Shown: positions 9,754-19,147, counted from the stretch's first letter. The stretch is 64,000 nucleotides of DNA from Clostridium senegalense JC122 (GCF_000285575.1 NZ_HE611050.1:372465-436464), one strand, 5' to 3'. The notes: a model not told the origin generated them from the letters alone. Numbers and translations are program-made.

Positions 9754-10842
9754 TTAAAAATTCCTCCCTATACTTTTATCAATTGCTTTTAAAATTTCCT
9801 CTTCATTAACTTCTATTTTAGTTGAACATTTATTAATATCTTCTAAAAGAGTAAATTTAATTTTATTATTTTCCATTTTCTTATCATGATTTATAGAATA
9901 CAAAAATCCTTTTCTATTGTCAACTTTATATGTTGTAGGAATATCTATTTTTTTATAAAGGACTTCTAATTCCTCATAAAACTTTTCACTTAAATTTAAC
10001 TTATCTTCAGATATTTTTATTGCAACTAACATACCAAGTGCTACTGCTATTCCATGACTTATTCTATGTTTTGAATCAATCTCTATGCCATGGCCTACAG
10101 TATGACCAAAATTTAATATATTTCTATATCCTAAATCATTATAATCACTTTCAACTACTTCTGATTTAATTTTTATACATTCCTTAACTATATGTAATAA
10201 TTTATCATTTTCAAGTTCTAATATACCTTTTAAATTATCAGTAATGTATTTTAAAATTTCTTGTTTTTTTATAACTCCATACTTAATAACTTCACATAAT
10301 CCATTTATAAATTCTTTTTTCTCTAAAGTTTTTAAAAAATTTACAGATACAAAAACAAAAACTGGATCATAAAAAGTGCCTATAACATTTTTTACATTAT
10401 TTAAGTTATATGCAACTTTTCCACCTACTGAACTATCCACTTGAGACAAAAGCGTAGTTGGAATACTAACATATTTTATACCTCTCATATATGTGGCAGC
10501 TACATAACCTGTTATATCACCAACTATTCCGCCACCAAAAGCAAATAGAACTGTATTTCTATCACAATTATTTTCAATAAGAAAATTATATATTCTATTT
10601 ATGGTTTCATAATTTTTATTTTTTTCACCTTCGCCCATAACAAAAATATTATAATTAAATTTTTTCATGAAAAATTTAATATTTTTCTTATATATAGAGT
10701 ATACTTTACTATCAGTTATAATAATAAACTTATCTGTATTTTTGATTTTATTTTCACTTAAAGCTAAATATAGTTTATTTAAATCATTATCCAGGTATAC
10801 TTTATAAGGTCTAATATTGCTTTTCACAGTGATTTCCTTCAT
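9754..10842 (-). CDS. aroB: 3-dehydroquinate synthase
   Basis: Converts DAHP to 3-dehydroquinate using NAD+ and a divalent metal. The 362-residue protein has the NAD-binding segment FAFGGGIVGDITGYVAA. Metal and substrate residues appear in INGLCEVIKYG and in the downstream LNFGHTVGHGIE, whose histidines are expected metal ligands. I placed the start at ATG 10842 behind AGAGGTGA, not at the GTG at 10851, which overlaps the ribosome site. It is the first gene of the aroB-mtnN-aroF-aroA run. No T-box or other leader RNA is visible in the short space upstream. Confidence 0.94.
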   Translation of the reverse strand: MKEITVKSNIRPYKVYLDNDLNKLYLALSENKIKNTDKFIIITDSKVYSIYKKNIKFFMKKFNYNIFVMGEGEKNKNYETINRIYNFLIENNCDRNTVLFAFGGGIVGDITGYVAATYMRGIKYVSIPTTLLSQVDSSVGGKVAYNLNNVKNVIGTFYDPVFVFVSVNFLKTLEKKEFINGLCEVIKYGVIKKQEILKYITDNLKGILELENDKLLHIVKECIKIKSEVVESDYNDLGYRNILNFGHTVGHGIEIDSKHRISHGIAVALGMLVAIKISEDKLNLSEKFYEELEVLYKKIDIPTTYKVDNRKGFLYSINHDKKMENNKIKFTLLEDINKCSTKIEVNEEEILKAIDKSIGRNF

Positions 10843-10979
10843 AATTATCACCTCTTACATAAATCTTATAAATTATTTTTTTACAAAATATTACTTATTC
10901 ATTTAAAATATATGTATATTATATCATATTAGAAAACCATATAATAAAATTATTTACATATTTAAACTTTAAATAACAA

Positions 10980-11014
10980 AAAGACTTCTAAAGTAATTCT
11001 ACCCTAAAAGTCTT
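10980..11014 (-). terminator. Intrinsic terminator downstream of divIVA
   Basis: On the minus strand AAGACTT pairs with AAGTCTT around an 18-20 nt loop and is followed by a short U-run. It separates the division cluster from the aro operon. Confidence 0.65.
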
Positions 11015-11020
11015 ATTTTC

Positions 11021-11620
11021 TTATTCATTTACAAAAAAACTTTTTATTTCATCTAATTCCTTAGCATCATAAGCCATTTCTTGTGTATTAGAATCTATTT
11101 CCTTAATATTTTCTATTGCAACCTCTTGTAAAACTTCATCTACAGCACTAGAAATGTTATAATTTTTATCAAAATCTTTTTCTAATGTTTCAAACATTTC
11201 TATTTGACTTGTCATAAAGTTTCTAAACTTAGTTCTAAACTTTAAAAATTCTTGTTTTGTTTTATCAAAATCGTCATTTATTTGAAGCACGTCATTATGT
11301 GATTTATCTAAAATTCTCTTTGCTGTTTCATTTGCATTTTTAACAATTAAAGTTGCCTCATTTTCTGCAGTTACTTTTGCTTGCTCAGCAGCATTTTGAG
11401 CTAGCAACAAGGTACTTTGTATAGTACTTTCTATTTTGCTATAATGTTCTAACTTATCTTGGAAAACTGCTATTTTTTCCTTTAATGTTGTATTTTCCTT
11501 ATATATAGCTTCATAGTCCTCTGCAATTTTTTCTAAAAATTCCTCTACTTCTTCCGTACTATAACCTCTCATAACTTTTTTAAATTCTTTATTGTTAATG
11601 TCCATTGCAGTTAACTTCAT
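11021..11620 (-). CDS. divIVA: Cell-division/polarity protein DivIVA
   Basis: Recognises negatively curved membrane at septa and poles and recruits division or sporulation partners. The 199-residue protein has the conserved N-terminal lipid-binding domain with the pattern MRGYSTEEVEEFLEKIAEDY. Long coiled-coil segments follow, about residues 30-75 and 85-140, with an acidic variable tail. GGGGTGA lies before the ATG. It ends the yggS-sepF-yggT-ylmH-divIVA run, the standard Firmicute arrangement. Confidence 0.94.
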   Translation of the reverse strand: MKLTAMDINNKEFKKVMRGYSTEEVEEFLEKIAEDYEAIYKENTTLKEKIAVFQDKLEHYSKIESTIQSTLLLAQNAAEQAKVTAENEATLIVKNANETAKRILDKSHNDVLQINDDFDKTKQEFLKFRTKFRNFMTSQIEMFETLEKDFDKNYNISSAVDEVLQEVAIENIKEIDSNTQEMAYDAKELDEIKSFFVNE

Positions 11621-11638
11621 AATTTAACTCACCCCTAA

Positions 11639-12415
11639 TTAATTGTACTTTTTTATGGAAATTTTAAATCTATCACTGTTTGTTTTCCCTATAACTTCTC
11701 CTACTTTAAATTTTCCATAAGTTCTAATAGTTACTATATCCTCTTTAATTATAATCTTATCTTTTTTAGTTTCTTCTGCATAATTTATTAAAACTTTGCC
11801 ACATTGTATTAAATCTAATGCCTTACTTCTAGATATATTACAAATACTACTTATAATATTATCTAATCTTAAAGAAGTAACTATTACAATTTTTTCTTCA
11901 AAGTTTATTTTAGGTATATTTAAAACATTATCCTGTAGTTCAATAACTTCACAAGGACACTTTCCTATAGAATTAAGATTTAATATTAAGAAATCTACAA
12001 TTTCTTCTACTACGGGAACATAGGCACTATTATCTTGAACTATCAGATCCCCTAAAAGTTCTCTTTTTATTCCTTGAGCCATTATAGATCCTAAATAATC
12101 TTTATGACTTAAATTTTTGAATTTTGATTTATTTACTATTTTTAATAATACCATAGGATAATAACTTGGTATTTCGTAACTACTTATAGAAATCATTACT
12201 CTTTCACATTCGTCAAATATTCCATTGCAATATATTTTTGCATCAATACTTTTTTCCATGGATTTAAGTTTATTATAGATGCCCTTATATATAAAAAACC
12301 TTGAATAAACTACCTTATTAGTTTTCTCAGCTAATAAAATTTTATCATATAATTTATATATAATGCTTTCATCACATCCATTAAAACAATTTAAAAATTC
12401 TTTTTTATTTATCAT
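11639..12415 (-). CDS. ylmH: YlmH-type S4-domain RNA-binding protein
   Basis: A 258-residue cytoplasmic protein. The C-terminal S4 domain (about residues 180-240) contains the pattern RLDNIISSICNISRSKA followed by VLINYAEE. The N-terminal domain is typical of YlmH. In Bacillus, YlmH acts in ribosome-associated quality control alongside RqcH, which is also encoded in this window (1283-3022), though not in the same operon. The start codon lies 4 nt after the yggT stop without a strong ribosome site, so translation is probably coupled. Confidence 0.9.
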   Translation of the reverse strand: MINKKEFLNCFNGCDESIIYKLYDKILLAEKTNKVVYSRFFIYKGIYNKLKSMEKSIDAKIYCNGIFDECERVMISISSYEIPSYYPMVLLKIVNKSKFKNLSHKDYLGSIMAQGIKRELLGDLIVQDNSAYVPVVEEIVDFLILNLNSIGKCPCEVIELQDNVLNIPKINFEEKIVIVTSLRLDNIISSICNISRSKALDLIQCGKVLINYAEETKKDKIIIKEDIVTIRTYGKFKVGEVIGKTNSDRFKISIKKYN

Positions 12416-12418
12416 ATA

Positions 12419-12688
12419 TTATAGTATTACCATTAATAGCCTTAATATTATATTTTCTATAATATAAATTAAAAAATATGCAATGATTGGCGAAAAATCT
12501 AAAAGGAATCCTTTGAAAAGTTTATCATTAATTTTTTCACATGGAACCATTATTGGCTCAGTAATAGTTCGAACTATAGTCCCTATTTTCCCATAACGAG
12601 CATTGGGTATCCATGATAATAAACATTCTACAAGTATTGCTACCTTTATTACTTCAAAAAACATACTTACTATTCTTATTATAAGCAC
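12419..12688 (-). CDS. yggT: YggT-family membrane protein (YlmG)
   Basis: A small 89-residue integral membrane protein with two hydrophobic segments (about residues 3-24 and 62-87). The conserved ECLLSWIPNARYG and TEPIMVPCEKI patterns of the YggT family are present. It starts at GTG 12688 behind GGAGGG. The biochemical role is unknown, but its fixed position between sepF and ylmH in Firmicutes ties it to division. The genes on both sides are within 20 nt. Confidence 0.9.
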   Translation of the reverse strand: MLIIRIVSMFFEVIKVAILVECLLSWIPNARYGKIGTIVRTITEPIMVPCEKINDKLFKGFLLDFSPIIAYFLIYIIENIILRLLMVIL

Positions 12689-12703
12689 TAGTTTAACCCT
12701 CCA

Positions 12704-13171
12704 TTATCTTTGCAAACCAAAAAGCCCTTTACTTGACAACTCATTTTTCAAATCGTTTGTTACTTCAACATTTGAAGGGCATAAAATAAACACACCTTTT
12801 TCAACTTGTTGAAGATCTCCTTCTAAGGAATATACTGCACCTATTAAAAAATCTAATATTCTTTGTCCAACCTTTTGTTCTATACCATTTATATTTACTA
12901 AAACTATTTTTCTACTTTTTAAATTATCTACAATTGATTTAGCCTCATCATAATTTTGTGGCTTTATTATTACAACTTTTGCTGAAGTAGCTGTGTGTAT
13001 ATTTACTATTTTATTTTGTTTTTTATTTGTTCCAAAGTTCTCAATATCTAATTCATTCTCTTCAAAAATTTCTTCACTTGTTGCTGAAACTTCTTCTTCT
13101 CCTTCTTCTAAATCATCTTGAACTCCTATTCCTATTGCATTGGCAAACTTATCCCAAATTTTTCCTTCCAT
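12704..13171 (-). CDS. sepF: Cell-division protein SepF
   Basis: Membrane-binding ring protein that tethers and bundles FtsZ. The 155-residue protein has an N-terminal amphipathic segment (KIWDKFANAIGI) for membrane binding. An acidic linker follows, then the globular domain with VVIIKPQNYDEAKSIVDNL and LDFLIGAVYSLEGDLQ. I moved the start to ATG 13171, since GGGAGGA at 13181-13187 is 9 nt upstream; a start at 13189 would lie on top of it. ftsZ itself is not in the window. Confidence 0.94.
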   Translation of the reverse strand: MEGKIWDKFANAIGIGVQDDLEEGEEEVSATSEEIFEENELDIENFGTNKKQNKIVNIHTATSAKVVIIKPQNYDEAKSIVDNLKSRKIVLVNINGIEQKVGQRILDFLIGAVYSLEGDLQQVEKGVFILCPSNVEVTNDLKNELSSKGLFGLQR

Positions 13172-13200
13172 TAATATGTCTCCTCCCACTTTAAATAAAT

Positions 13201-13866
13201 TTAATTTAAATCGTAATCTCTTTTTCCAAATAAAGCTGAGCCTATTCTAACCATATTACTGCCTTCTTCAATAGCATATTTATAGTCTCCACTCATTCCA
13301 ATAGATAAATATTCCATAGATACATTTTTGAATTTTTTTTCTTTTAAATTATCAAAAATATTTTTCATATCCGAAAAATATTTCCTACATGTTTTTTCAT
13401 CACCTTTAGGTATAGTTGCCATAATCCCTCTTACCTTTACAAAGTCACATTTTTCAACTTCTTGTAAAAGTTCTTCTAACTGTTCTAACATTATACCGGT
13501 TTTACTTTCTTCCCTACCTATGTTGATTTGAATTAACGTATTTGCTATAACACTTGATTTTGAAAATTGTTTTTCTAATTCCTGTAATAATCTTATACTA
13601 TCTAATGAATGTATAAGTTTTACCTTATTAATTAAATATTTTACTTTATTTCTTTGTAAATGGCCTATTAAATGCCAACTAATATCCTTTGGAAGTTCTT
13701 CATATTTTTTAATAAGTTCTTGAACTTTATTTTCCCCAAATTCTCTGCAGCCAGCATCATACATTTCTTTTATATCTTCTACAGGTTTTGTTTTAGAAAC
13801 AGCTACAAGGACAATGTCCTTAGGTAATTCGCTAACTACATTTTTATAATTTTCCTTTATTGTCAT
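13201..13866 (-). CDS. yggS: YggS-family pyridoxal-phosphate homeostasis protein
   Basis: PLP-binding alanine-racemase-fold protein that buffers cellular PLP and shows no known racemase activity. The 221-residue protein carries the PLP lysine in VAVSKTKP (Lys25), followed by FGENKVQEL, WHLIGHLQRNK and SIGMSGDY. The start is ATG 13866 behind AGGAGGA. It is called YlmE in Bacillus and heads the ylmE-sepF-ylmG-ylmH-divIVA cluster seen here. Confidence 0.94.
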   Translation of the reverse strand: MTIKENYKNVVSELPKDIVLVAVSKTKPVEDIKEMYDAGCREFGENKVQELIKKYEELPKDISWHLIGHLQRNKVKYLINKVKLIHSLDSIRLLQELEKQFSKSSVIANTLIQINIGREESKTGIMLEQLEELLQEVEKCDFVKVRGIMATIPKGDEKTCRKYFSDMKNIFDNLKEKKFKNVSMEYLSIGMSGDYKYAIEEGSNMVRIGSALFGKRDYDLN

Positions 13867-14225
13867 TATAATATCCTCCTTAAACAAGCATATTATTCTA
13901 TTTTAAGCCGATTTATAAATTAAATTTAATTATATATTATATTTCGAATAAAATTTATAAAGTTTAAGCTATTATTTTTATTTTTCTTAATTGATATTAG
14001 TTTTTTAGAAAATTTATCTATTTTTTTATTATAATGCTATTCGTTTTACCATTCAACAATTCTAACCTAAATTCATTAATTTTATAAATATAAATAATTA
14101 AATTATTACCTTAAATATTTTACGTAAAAATATAAATTTGTTAAAAAATCTCAATATTTATCAATATATTTATTATATTCTTCGTTTTAAACAAAAACTC
14201 CTTCAAAATACATAAATATTTGATA
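13867..14225. other. Intergenic region, no gene seen
   Basis: About 360 nt of very AT-rich DNA between the DUF881 gene and yggS. In many related genomes ftsZ and the sporulation genes spoIIGA, sigE and sigG sit at this point. I find no remnant of them in any frame and no clear terminator. Confidence 0.6.
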
Positions 14226-14942
14226 CTATTTTTCCATATTTTCAGTTAAATAATTATTTTTTATAATACCACTATAAGCTGGAATTTCTAAAGATGACAA
14301 AGTCTCTATATTAACATAACATTCTCTTCTTTTTAATGCTTTAACGTGATTTTCTTGAGTTGTCAAATAGTTTTCCATAACATCCTTATTCCCTATTGCA
14401 GTTATATAAAATGGAGCTACTACTTTTATTCCCCCTACATTTATATTAGAACCTGCACAAAATCCATAACTGTTAGATATCACCCTATAGTCATTAACAG
14501 CGATAGCTTCTGCACCTGCATTTCTTAATTCATTTATAACTTTAATGATATCTTTATCATGAATCAACATGTCAGATGTATACTTTTGACCAAAAGCAAC
14601 TTGTGGAGCATCATTTAATGTTATTTTTATTCCTTCTCCCTTTACCTTTGATGTTCCTAATATTAGCTTATTATCCTTAAGTTCTTTATCTATTTCATGC
14701 ATTACCTCAGATGTGTAATAAGAACTTTCTTCGTATTTTTTCATCTTTTTTTCTAAGGAATCTAGTTGGTCTTGCAATGATATAATATCTCTTTGCAAAT
14801 TAGCTTTTTCATTGTACGCTTCTTCATATTGATCCATATCAAGATATCTAGTATTATCCCCTATTTCTATATTCATGGAAATTAAAACGCCAACAATTAT
14901 TGATGCTATAAATACAAATAGAGTTGCTTCATTATTTCGCAC
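14226..14942 (-). CDS. DUF881-family membrane protein (YlxW/YlxX-like), second copy
   Basis: A 238-residue protein with one N-terminal transmembrane segment (about residues 7-25). A coiled coil follows (about 35-80), then the DUF881 domain with VKGEGIKITLNDAP, AGAEAIAVNDYRVI and VAPFYITAIGN. The start is GTG 14942 behind GAGGTGA. It is a diverged paralogue of the product of 15306-16028, and the two flank the small basic protein gene as in Bacillus ylxW-ylxX-sbp. The family is linked to division by location only. Confidence 0.85.
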   Translation of the reverse strand: MRNNEATLFVFIASIIVGVLISMNIEIGDNTRYLDMDQYEEAYNEKANLQRDIISLQDQLDSLEKKMKKYEESSYYTSEVMHEIDKELKDNKLILGTSKVKGEGIKITLNDAPQVAFGQKYTSDMLIHDKDIIKVINELRNAGAEAIAVNDYRVISNSYGFCAGSNINVGGIKVVAPFYITAIGNKDVMENYLTTQENHVKALKRRECYVNIETLSSLEIPAYSGIIKNNYLTENMEK

Positions 14943-14952
14943 TTACATCACC

Positions 14953-15294
14953 TCAATTATGGAACTTAGTTTTGTCTAAAAGCAACCTTCTTACTATAGC
15001 AAAGTTGTTAAATATTCTTCCTGCAAATACTATTATTGCAGCTAAATACACTGGTATACCTAGTTTTTCGCCTAAATACACCATTGCTGCCGCTAGCAAT
15101 GCATTTCCAAAGAATCCTGATATAAACACATCAGCTCTAAAATTTTTATTAACCATAGCTCTTATTGCTCCAAAAACCGAATCTATACAAGCAAATATAG
15201 CCACTGATATGTAAGGTGAGAATTTCACTGGAATATTTATATTAAAAACAACACCAAGTATTATTCCTAAAACCAATCCTATAAATATTATCAT
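14953..15294 (-). CDS. sbp: Small basic protein, DUF1290 family
   Basis: A 113-residue membrane protein with three or four hydrophobic segments. It has the conserved SVAIFACIDSVFGAIRA block and a basic C-terminus. The function is unknown. The gene is conserved between two DUF881 genes downstream of ftsQ in clostridia and bacilli, as here. AAGGGGTGA precedes the ATG, and spacing on both sides is about 10 nt. Confidence 0.86.
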   Translation of the reverse strand: MIIFIGLVLGIILGVVFNINIPVKFSPYISVAIFACIDSVFGAIRAMVNKNFRADVFISGFFGNALLAAAMVYLGEKLGIPVYLAAIIVFAGRIFNNFAIVRRLLLDKTKFHN

Positions 15295-15305
15295 TTAATC
15301 ACCCC

Positions 15306-16028
15306 TTATTCATTGTCAACTTGTTTTACATATTGAAACTGTTGAGTCTCATTGGTTTTTTTAACCACAATATCATCTTTCATTTCATAAGTCACATCAC
15401 AAGTCTTTTGAAGTTTTGATGGTATATTACCTGGAAAATTAATGGCACCTTCTAAAAGTTTTTTATTACCTATTGCTTTTATCACTACCCTTGCTGTAGG
15501 TGAGATTCTTTCATTATTTATAACAATAGTATTACTACCTGCACTTCTTATTCCACTTCTACTTGTAAGTCTTATATCATTTATAGAAATAGCTTCTGCA
15601 TCTGCAGCATTTAACTCATTCACAATTGATAACAAATCCAAATCGCTAATTGGAGTAACTTCTATGCTGTTATTAAATAAATTACTTTTAGGCGTTATAT
15701 ATACTGTTATACCTGGTCCCTTAACATCTACATTTCCACTTTGTAATCTACTTTGTTGTAACTCATCTAGTAATAAAGTACTCTCTTCTGTTCTACCAGC
15801 TGCTGCACTTTCAAATTCTTTAGATTTCAAGGTTAATTCATCTATCTTTTTTTGAAGATCTTCTTTTTCTTTCTTTAAATGCTCATTTTCTACTAATATT
15901 TCACTGTTATTAGTCGCATCATCTTTTCCAGCAATCTGTTTGTTTAAAGTTTTTATTTGTACTGTTACTAAAAAACCTAAAACTAAAAATATGCTACCTA
16001 CTATAAGTTGGTTAGTTACCTTCTTCAA
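15306..16028 (-). CDS. DUF881-family membrane protein (YlxW/YlxX-like), first copy
   Basis: A 240-residue protein with an N-terminal transmembrane anchor (about residues 8-25), a coiled coil (about 40-85) and a DUF881 domain. The domain shows VKGPGITVYITPK, NAADAEAISINDIRL and VVIKAIGNKKLLEGA. The start is TTG 16028 behind GGAGGG. It lies 15 nt after the ftsQ stop, so the two are probably co-transcribed. It is paralogous to the gene at 14226-14942. Confidence 0.86.
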   Translation of the reverse strand: MKKVTNQLIVGSIFLVLGFLVTVQIKTLNKQIAGKDDATNNSEILVENEHLKKEKEDLQKKIDELTLKSKEFESAAAGRTEESTLLLDELQQSRLQSGNVDVKGPGITVYITPKSNLFNNSIEVTPISDLDLLSIVNELNAADAEAISINDIRLTSRSGIRSAGSNTIVINNERISPTARVVIKAIGNKKLLEGAINFPGNIPSKLQKTCDVTYEMKDDIVVKKTNETQQFQYVKQVDNE

Positions 16029-16043
16029 TTTTAAGCCCTCCTA

Positions 16044-16836
16044 TTAATTTCTATATATAACCGGATTACCATCAAAACTTACATCTACATATCCTTTTAT
16101 TCCCTGTAACTGTTCATTTTTTAATATATTGATAGCTTTAGTAAGTTTTTCATTTAGATTTTCTTCTGTTCCAATATTTATATATAAATCACCATCACAA
16201 TATAATTTTATATCTACAAAATTATTTAATCCTACAGTATTTATTTTTCTCTTCTCATTTTTATTATATTCATAAATTGTATTACATAAATTATTTATTG
16301 TTGATATTCGTTCTGGATTTTTAAGTTCTATTTTACCACCTAATTCTAAATTTTTAAACTCCAAATCATTTATATAAATTAGATTGTTATTCTCTATTTT
16401 TTTACTTTTTCTAAAACTATACCATCTTTATCAATAATAAAAAACTCATCTTTTGATTTAATATAAAAGCTTGCTTGTCTTTCAGTAACTACAATATTTA
16501 TTTTATTAGGAAATTTAGTTTTTATTTTAACATTTGTGGCATATGGATTATTTTTTATATTTGATATTGCTTCACTTTTTTTGGTTAAAAATATGTTTCT
16601 ACCAACGGTAATTTTAGAGGCTTCTATTATATAGTCAGTTTTTAAATTTTGATTACCTTCAACCTCTATTGAAGCTATATTAAAATAAGGTAACTTTAAA
16701 CATAAAGTTATAAGGATACTAATAAGAATTATTAAAAAAGTTGTGGTTCTTTTAATTCTTTTAATCTTCTTCTTTTTCTTTAACAGCTCTTCCTTATTTT
16801 CTAAAATAGATTTTTTTTATTTTTTACAGTCAGCAT
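16044..16836 (-). pseudogene. ftsQ: Cell-division protein FtsQ (DivIB), interrupted by two A-run frameshifts
   Basis: FtsQ/DivIB is a single-pass septal protein linking early and late division proteins. Read through, this gene would give about 264 residues: a basic cytoplasmic tail, one transmembrane segment, a POTRA-like domain (IEVEGNQNL, NPYATNVKIK, FYIKSKDEF) and a C-terminal domain. Frame 1 starts at ATG 16836 behind AGGTG and stops after 11 codons. Adding one A to the A8 run at 16811-16818 opens the next frame, which stops at 16394-16396. Adding one A to the A7 run at 16397-16403 opens the final 106-codon frame. Both lesions lack one A. A sequencing undercall, transcriptional slippage and real mutation are all possible. 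The context after spoVE and before DUF881 fits ftsQ. Confidence 0.85.
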
Positions 16837-17013
16837 ATCTTCTTCACCTATTTTTCATAAATTTACATTTTATTGATTTATAGTTAATTATATACCATTT
16901 ATACATTTTTTTAAATTTTCATAGAACACCACTTATATGATAACACTATTTTAAATTAAATTCATTATAAAAATCAATTTAATAGTATTATTAAATTGTT
17001 CCATAAAAGCAAA

Positions 17014-17042
17014 TAAAATTGACATAAACCATGTCAATTTTA
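17014..17042 (-). terminator. Intrinsic terminator downstream of spoVE
   Basis: TAAAATTGACA pairs with TGTCAATTTTA around a 7-nt loop, with T-rich sequence following on both strands. It lies between spoVE and ftsQ, so ftsQ probably has its own promoter within 16837-17013. Confidence 0.75.
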
Positions 17043-17060
17043 TTTTTAAATCATATTATT

Positions 17061-18185
17061 TTATAAACTCTTATAATTATTTTGCCTTGTAATATTTAAC
17101 AATATACCCATTGCAGTCATATTTATAACCAAGGACGAACCTCCATAACTTATAAATGGGAGAGGAACCCCTGTTGTAGGCATTGAAACTGTAACAACTG
17201 CTATATTTATAATAGCTTGTAATGTTATTATAGCAACTATTCCTGTTGCAAGCATTGTGCCATAGATATCTTTAGATTTTAAAATTGCAATTAAACCTCT
17301 CCATAAAAATAGTATAAAAAGGATTACTACAAATGTACATCCTATAAAACCTAATTCTTCTCCTACAATGGCAAATATAAAATCTGTATGAGGTTCTGGT
17401 ATATAGAAGCACTTTTGTCTTGACTGTCCTATACCAACTCCTGTAAGTCCACCGGATCCTAGAGCAAGTAAAGATTGTATAAGTTGATATCCATCTCCTT
17501 GAGCATCTTTCCATGGATCCATAAATCCAGTTACTCTTCTTAATCTGTAAGGCTCAAATATTATAGCCACTACTCCAAGTGCAACAATCGGCAAAAATAT
17601 CTTTGCAAATTTTTTTATTTCAACACCTGATATTAGTAGCATAACAAGTGCTACCATCATTGTTATAGCTGTAATACTTAGGTTCTTTTCTGCTAATATC
17701 AACCCTGCATAAACACCTGCTACAGCTAAACAAGGGAATATCCCTTCTTTAAAGCTTTTTATTTTTTCACCTTTTCTATCTATAAACATTGCTATAAACA
17801 GTACAACAACATATTTTGCTATTTCAGATGGTTGAAAACCTAATGGACCAAGACTTATCCATCTTCTAGCACCATTAACTGGTGGAAAAACAAACACTAG
17901 TAATAACAATACTATTGTTATTATCATTAGCTTACCTGTATATCTTTTGTATTTATGATAATCTACATTCATAGTGACTATCATACTTATAACTCCTAAA
18001 GAAGCCCACATCAATTGCTTCCAAAGATAAAGTTCTGCATTATTATTTTTAAATGCTGCAGAATATGAGCTAGCACTATAAACCATAATCACGCCAAAAC
18101 ATACTAAAGTCAAAATTATAGCAAAAAGTATAAAATCAATTTCCCCTAGTTTTTTTTGGTTTTCTTCATATTTTATTTCCCCCAA
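17061..18185 (-). CDS. spoVE: SEDS-family glycosyltransferase SpoVE/FtsW
   Basis: Polytopic SEDS protein that polymerises lipid II into glycan strands together with a class B PBP, here probably SpoVD. The 374-residue protein has about ten transmembrane segments. It shows the family patterns NGARRWISLG, FQPSEIAKY, GLTGVGIGQSRQK, PEPHTDFIFAIVGEELG and PLPFISYGGSS. The start at TTG 18185 is uncertain: it lies 7 nt after the mraY stop without an obvious ribosome site, and a shorter form is possible. FtsW and SpoVE are hard to separate by sequence; I prefer SpoVE from the linkage to spoVD. murD and murG, often adjacent, are missing. Confidence 0.9.
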   Translation of the reverse strand: MGEIKYEENQKKLGEIDFILFAIILTLVCFGVIMVYSASSYSAAFKNNNAELYLWKQLMWASLGVISMIVTMNVDYHKYKRYTGKLMIITIVLLLLVFVFPPVNGARRWISLGPLGFQPSEIAKYVVVLFIAMFIDRKGEKIKSFKEGIFPCLAVAGVYAGLILAEKNLSITAITMMVALVMLLISGVEIKKFAKIFLPIVALGVVAIIFEPYRLRRVTGFMDPWKDAQGDGYQLIQSLLALGSGGLTGVGIGQSRQKCFYIPEPHTDFIFAIVGEELGFIGCTFVVILFILFLWRGLIAILKSKDIYGTMLATGIVAIITLQAIINIAVVTVSMPTTGVPLPFISYGGSSLVINMTAMGILLNITRQNNYKSL

Positions 18186-18192
18186 TACTATT

Positions 18193-19146
18193 TTAAGGTG
18201 TAATTGATAAGAAACCTATTAAACAAAGAACTACTGTAATTATAGAAAATACAGCAACTATTTTACTTTCATGCCATCCTGATAATTCAAAATGATGATG
18301 TATTGGACTCATCTTAAATACTCTTTTTCCTGTTAGCTTAAATGATATTACCTGTATTATAACGGATAAAACTTCTAAAACATAAATTCCTCCAACTATC
18401 AAAATTAATATTTCTAATTTTAGCACCATTGCTACTGCAGCTATTGCACCACCTAATGCTAGAGAACCAGTATCTCCCATAAAAATTTGTGCTGGATAAG
18501 AGTTGTATCTTAAAAATCCTAATAAAGCTCCTGCTAAAACTCCGCAAAAAATCGCTAAATTATAATATCCCATACCAAAGCTAACTAATGCAAAAAATGT
18601 CATTACTAATAATGAAACAGAACTTGCAAGTCCATCTAGTCCGTCAGTTAAGTTAACGGCATTTGTTGTTGCTGCAAAGTAAAATACTATAAATGGAATA
18701 AAGAAAGATCCTAAATCTATAGTTCTATTTATAAATGGAATTATTATGTCTGTACCCATTCTTTGTGATGAATAATATCCTAAGAAAATAGCTAATGCAA
18801 CTAATAATATCATCTTTTGATAAGATTTTAATCCTTCATTATGCTTGTGTATTATCTTTAAAGAATCATCAATAATACCTATAATACCAAATCCAACTAA
18901 TGAAATAAGGGCAATCATTGCCTCTGGTTTAACATCTCTTAATATTATAACCATAGTTATAACTGTAGCTAAAATAAATATTATACCACCCATTGTAGGT
19001 GTACCAGCCTTCTTTAAGTGACTTTTGGGACCTTCTTCTCTAATACTTTGACCAAATTTAAATTTAGTAAGTAAAGGAATCATAACTGGTGATAAAAGTA
19101 AAGTAACTATTAACGCTATTAGAACTGAATATATAACTTTACTCAT
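18193..19146 (-). CDS. mraY: Phospho-N-acetylmuramoyl-pentapeptide-transferase
   Basis: Integral membrane enzyme that transfers phospho-MurNAc-pentapeptide to undecaprenyl phosphate, making lipid I. The 317-residue protein has ten hydrophobic segments. It carries the conserved GTPTMGG, DDxxK-type [34 protein letters not shown] and SPIHHHFE motifs. A strong AAGGAGGTGA precedes the ATG. It starts 1 nt after the murF stop and is followed by spoVE. Confidence 0.97.
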   Translation of the reverse strand: MSKVIYSVLIALIVTLLLSPVMIPLLTKFKFGQSIREEGPKSHLKKAGTPTMGGIIFILATVITMVIILRDVKPEAMIALISLVGFGIIGIIDDSLKIIHKHNEGLKSYQKMILLVALAIFLGYYSSQRMGTDIIIPFINRTIDLGSFFIPFIVFYFAATTNAVNLTDGLDGLASSVSLLVMTFFALVSFGMGYYNLAIFCGVLAGALLGFLRYNSYPAQIFMGDTGSLALGGAIAAVAMVLKLEILILIVGGIYVLEVLSVIIQVISFKLTGKRVFKMSPIHHHFELSGWHESKIVAVFSIITVVLCLIGFLSITP

Positions 19147-19147
19147 T

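Noticed and set aside
10843-10979. T-box or other riboswitch before the aro operon
   Set aside because: Too short and without a recognisable T-box sequence or terminator-antiterminator pair.
15442-15855. 137-codon open frame on the plus strand
   Set aside because: Antisense to the DUF881 gene, with hydrophobic composition expected from the complement and no ribosome site.
17272-17514. 80-codon minus-strand frame inside spoVE
   Set aside because: Overlaps the conserved SEDS reading frame in another frame and encodes an Arg/Cys/Tyr-rich product with no ribosome site.
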